Assembly: GCA_004145795.1 (NCBI GenBank)
Contig: SEIO01000013.1
Coordinates: 1 to 64,000, forward strand
DNA: 64,000 nt
Origin: Lentibacillus lipolyticus
GTDB lineage: Bacteria > Bacillota > Bacilli > Bacillales > Amphibacillaceae
Direction: 5' to 3'
The notes beneath the pieces were generated by a model, which made no database searches, was not told the DNA's origin, and saw nothing but the letters and a program-made list of their open reading frames with translations. Shown here piece after piece: positions 62,601 through 64,000 of this stretch. Within the stretch, counting starts at the first letter, position 1; every line of letters starts with the position of its first letter. Both the position numbers and the translations under genes were made by a program.

Positions 62601-64000
62601 TTATACGTTTGCTACTTCACCTCCAACCATCTGCTCCTCTTCAGCCGGCCGGAAAAAGCGGATGGCTGCAATGAAGAAGCATAAGATGGCCACGAACATA
62701 AATAGGCCAAACAAACCGTTTTGATGGAGTGGGGAAAAATACACCGCATTAATCAAAGTAAGCACAGCCCCGCCGAACAAACCGAGATACCCGAAACGGT
62801 CCGCCGCGCGAATAGACCAGTCCGCTTTCCGATCCATCAGGGTGACGAGCGTGATGCTTATTATGTTGACACTGCTCCCAATCCAGACGGGATGAATGTT
62901 TAAGAAAAACGCATTTGGATGCCAATCCCCGAGATAATACCAAGCCAGCCCGCTGGCAAAACCGGTAAATAAGGCGACACCGACAGCCCGTTTTGTGACA
63001 ACAGGCCAGAACAGCGCGGCAATAACAGGTGCAAAGGTGGCACTATTGCGAATCGTCCAGGCCAAAACATTCCACCACGCGGATTGCTCCGTACGCAGTA
63101 AACCGAACACAATCATAAGGACCGTCAACAAAAGCAGTGAAATTTTTGTATAAGTGATCAGCTGACTTTCTGTTGCTTGCGGTTTGATCGAACTGCTGAC
63201 ATCACGGCCGAGACTGGTGGCACCGGAAAATTGACAAGGCCCTCCCCATCCAAGCGCACACGCCCATACACCAAGGAAAAACAACCCTACCAGCGGCGCG
63301 GGAAGAACTTCCATTAAATACTGAGGAACTGCGATTAAACCCGTTCGTGCATTAGGGACCATAACACTGGCTGATATGCCGAACAACACCCCTCCGACAA
63401 TGAACGGAATGGCCATGAACCCTGCCATTACCAGCCCCTTCTGCCCTTCTTCCGGTGTCCGGGAAGAAAGCGCCATCTGGAAAGCAGCCTGCGCGAGAAT
63501 GACATTGACGAGGAACGTTCCAAACCAGACAACAATCACTTGCAATCCTACCGTATCGAATGCAAACATCGCCGGTTTTTCCTCTGCAAGCGCGATCAGC
63601 CCGTCAATTCCCGGGTTAATAAAAAAGGCGATTGCACCAACAATGACCATCAATGCAAACAGAATCATATTCATCGACTGTGTGAAAGCAAGGGACCACA
63701 TCCCACCCGCCTGCAGGTAAATAAAAAGCAAAATCGCTGTAAATGCTACTGAGAGCGGAAGAGAAATCCCTGTGAACACATGAATGGCCGAAGCAAATGC
63801 GATCGCGGTAGCCACCGACCACATCGGGAATGCAAAAGCGGTAATCGCCCCCGCAACCCCTTTCGCCGTCCGGCCATATGTATCACCTATAAGGCCGGAA
63901 ATGGTGACCAGCATTTTTTTCCGGAACGGACGAATAATCAATAAAGCAATAATAAAAATTTGAACCATCTCCGCGACCCCATACCATACGGCCGAAATAC
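62601..64000 (-). CDS. Sodium:solute symporter (SSS family), 5' end outside window
   Basis: At least 466 residues; the frame stays open to the window edge, where it reads ISAVWYGVAEMVQIFIIALL, an internal SSS segment, so the true start lies beyond 64000. Other motifs: GLIGDTYGRTAKGVAGAITAFAFPMWSVATAIAFA, LQAGGMWSLAFTQSMNMILF and CALGWGGPCQFSGATSLGRDV. About eleven membrane segments are visible. Substrate unknown. It differs clearly from the symporter at 57575-59044. Confidence 0.88.
   Translation of the reverse strand, partial: ISAVWYGVAEMVQIFIIALLIIRPFRKKMLVTISGLIGDTYGRTAKGVAGAITAFAFPMWSVATAIAFASAIHVFTGISLPLSVAFTAILLFIYLQAGGMWSLAFTQSMNMILFALMVIVGAIAFFINPGIDGLIALAEEKPAMFAFDTVGLQVIVVWFGTFLVNVILAQAAFQMALSSRTPEEGQKGLVMAGFMAIPFIVGGVLFGISASVMVPNARTGLIAVPQYLMEVLPAPLVGLFFLGVWACALGWGGPCQFSGATSLGRDVSSSIKPQATESQLITYTKISLLLLTVLMIVFGLLRTEQSAWWNVLAWTIRNSATFAPVIAALFWPVVTKRAVGVALFTGFASGLAWYYLGDWHPNAFFLNIHPVWIGSSVNIISITLVTLMDRKADWSIRAADRFGYLGLFGGAVLTLINAVYFSPLHQNGLFGLFMFVAILCFFIAAIRFFRPAEEEQMVGGEVANV

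Noticed and set aside
1-64000. CRISPR arrays, tRNA or rRNA genes, prophage or integrative element borders
   Set aside because: No regularly spaced repeats, tRNA-like cloverleaf, rRNA sequence or phage genes were noticed; the only mobile element seen is the IS110-family copy.

Overview
The window looks like chromosomal DNA of a spore-forming, moderately low-GC member of the Bacillaceae (Virgibacillus/Oceanobacillus/Lentibacillus-like). The grounds are AGGAGG-type ribosome binding sites with many TTG/GTG starts, a YuzC-like inner spore coat protein, AprX, an LtaS-type lipoteichoic acid synthase, LCP and Maf proteins, RocB-type peptidases, CcpA (cre) boxes, and a SigL (sigma-54) promoter beside its activator. 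No rRNA, tRNA, CRISPR array or prophage was seen.

Layout. 0-5 kb: a truncated small ORF, threonine aldolase, and small Bacillaceae-type proteins, two with Tyr/Pro-rich coat-like N-termini. 5-9 kb: a RocB-like M20 peptidase and a frameshifted AGCS symporter, divergent from an IclR regulator. 9-18.5 kb: 2-hydroxyacid dehydrogenase, a frameshifted flavohaemoglobin, two orphan LuxR-type regulators, CstA with an ideal cre box, UbiB/AarF kinase, HAD phosphatase. 18.6-25.7 kb: YkuE-like phosphoesterase, AprX, an AbgT/M20 operon, a paired SMR exporter, an EamA transporter. 25.8-28.1 kb: a deletion scar joining the 3' part of an AGCS gene to the 3' part of a dimethylargininase gene, followed by a second RocB-like peptidase. 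28.2-33.8 kb: LysR regulator, HemL-like aminotransferase, and a TAXI-type TRAP transporter whose receptor is circularly permuted. 34.3-41.1 kb: class I FBP aldolase, LtaS, DadA-like oxidoreductase, EamA, PanE-like reductase. 41.2-43.0 kb: an IS110-family element with a structured non-coding end. 43.1-46.6 kb: LCP, Maf, a third RocB-like peptidase. 46.9-49.9 kb: YcsI, PxpA and an Nramp transporter, without pxpBC. 50.1-56.7 kb: a five-gene operon encoding a ROK regulator, an ABC importer and an ArgH-like lyase. 57.0-62.4 kb: a sigma-54-controlled carboxylate uptake and CoA-activation operon with its activator. 62.6-64 kb: the 3' part of another SSS symporter.

Most of the window is scavenging metabolism: transporters paired with a hydrolase, lyase or ligase, each with its own regulator, several under apparent catabolite repression. 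GGGACA...TGTCCC palindromes recur in many intergenic gaps as a REP-like family.

The strongest unusual observation is the TAXI receptor at 30731-31732. Its C-terminal family half precedes its N-terminal half, yet the reading frame, lipobox, RBS, promoter and partner permease are all intact. Next are the IS110 candidate guide RNA, the AGCS/dimethylargininase deletion scar beside three RocB paralogues, and the ROK/ABC/ArgH-like operon. Functional statements rest on motif recognition by eye; no database search was run.
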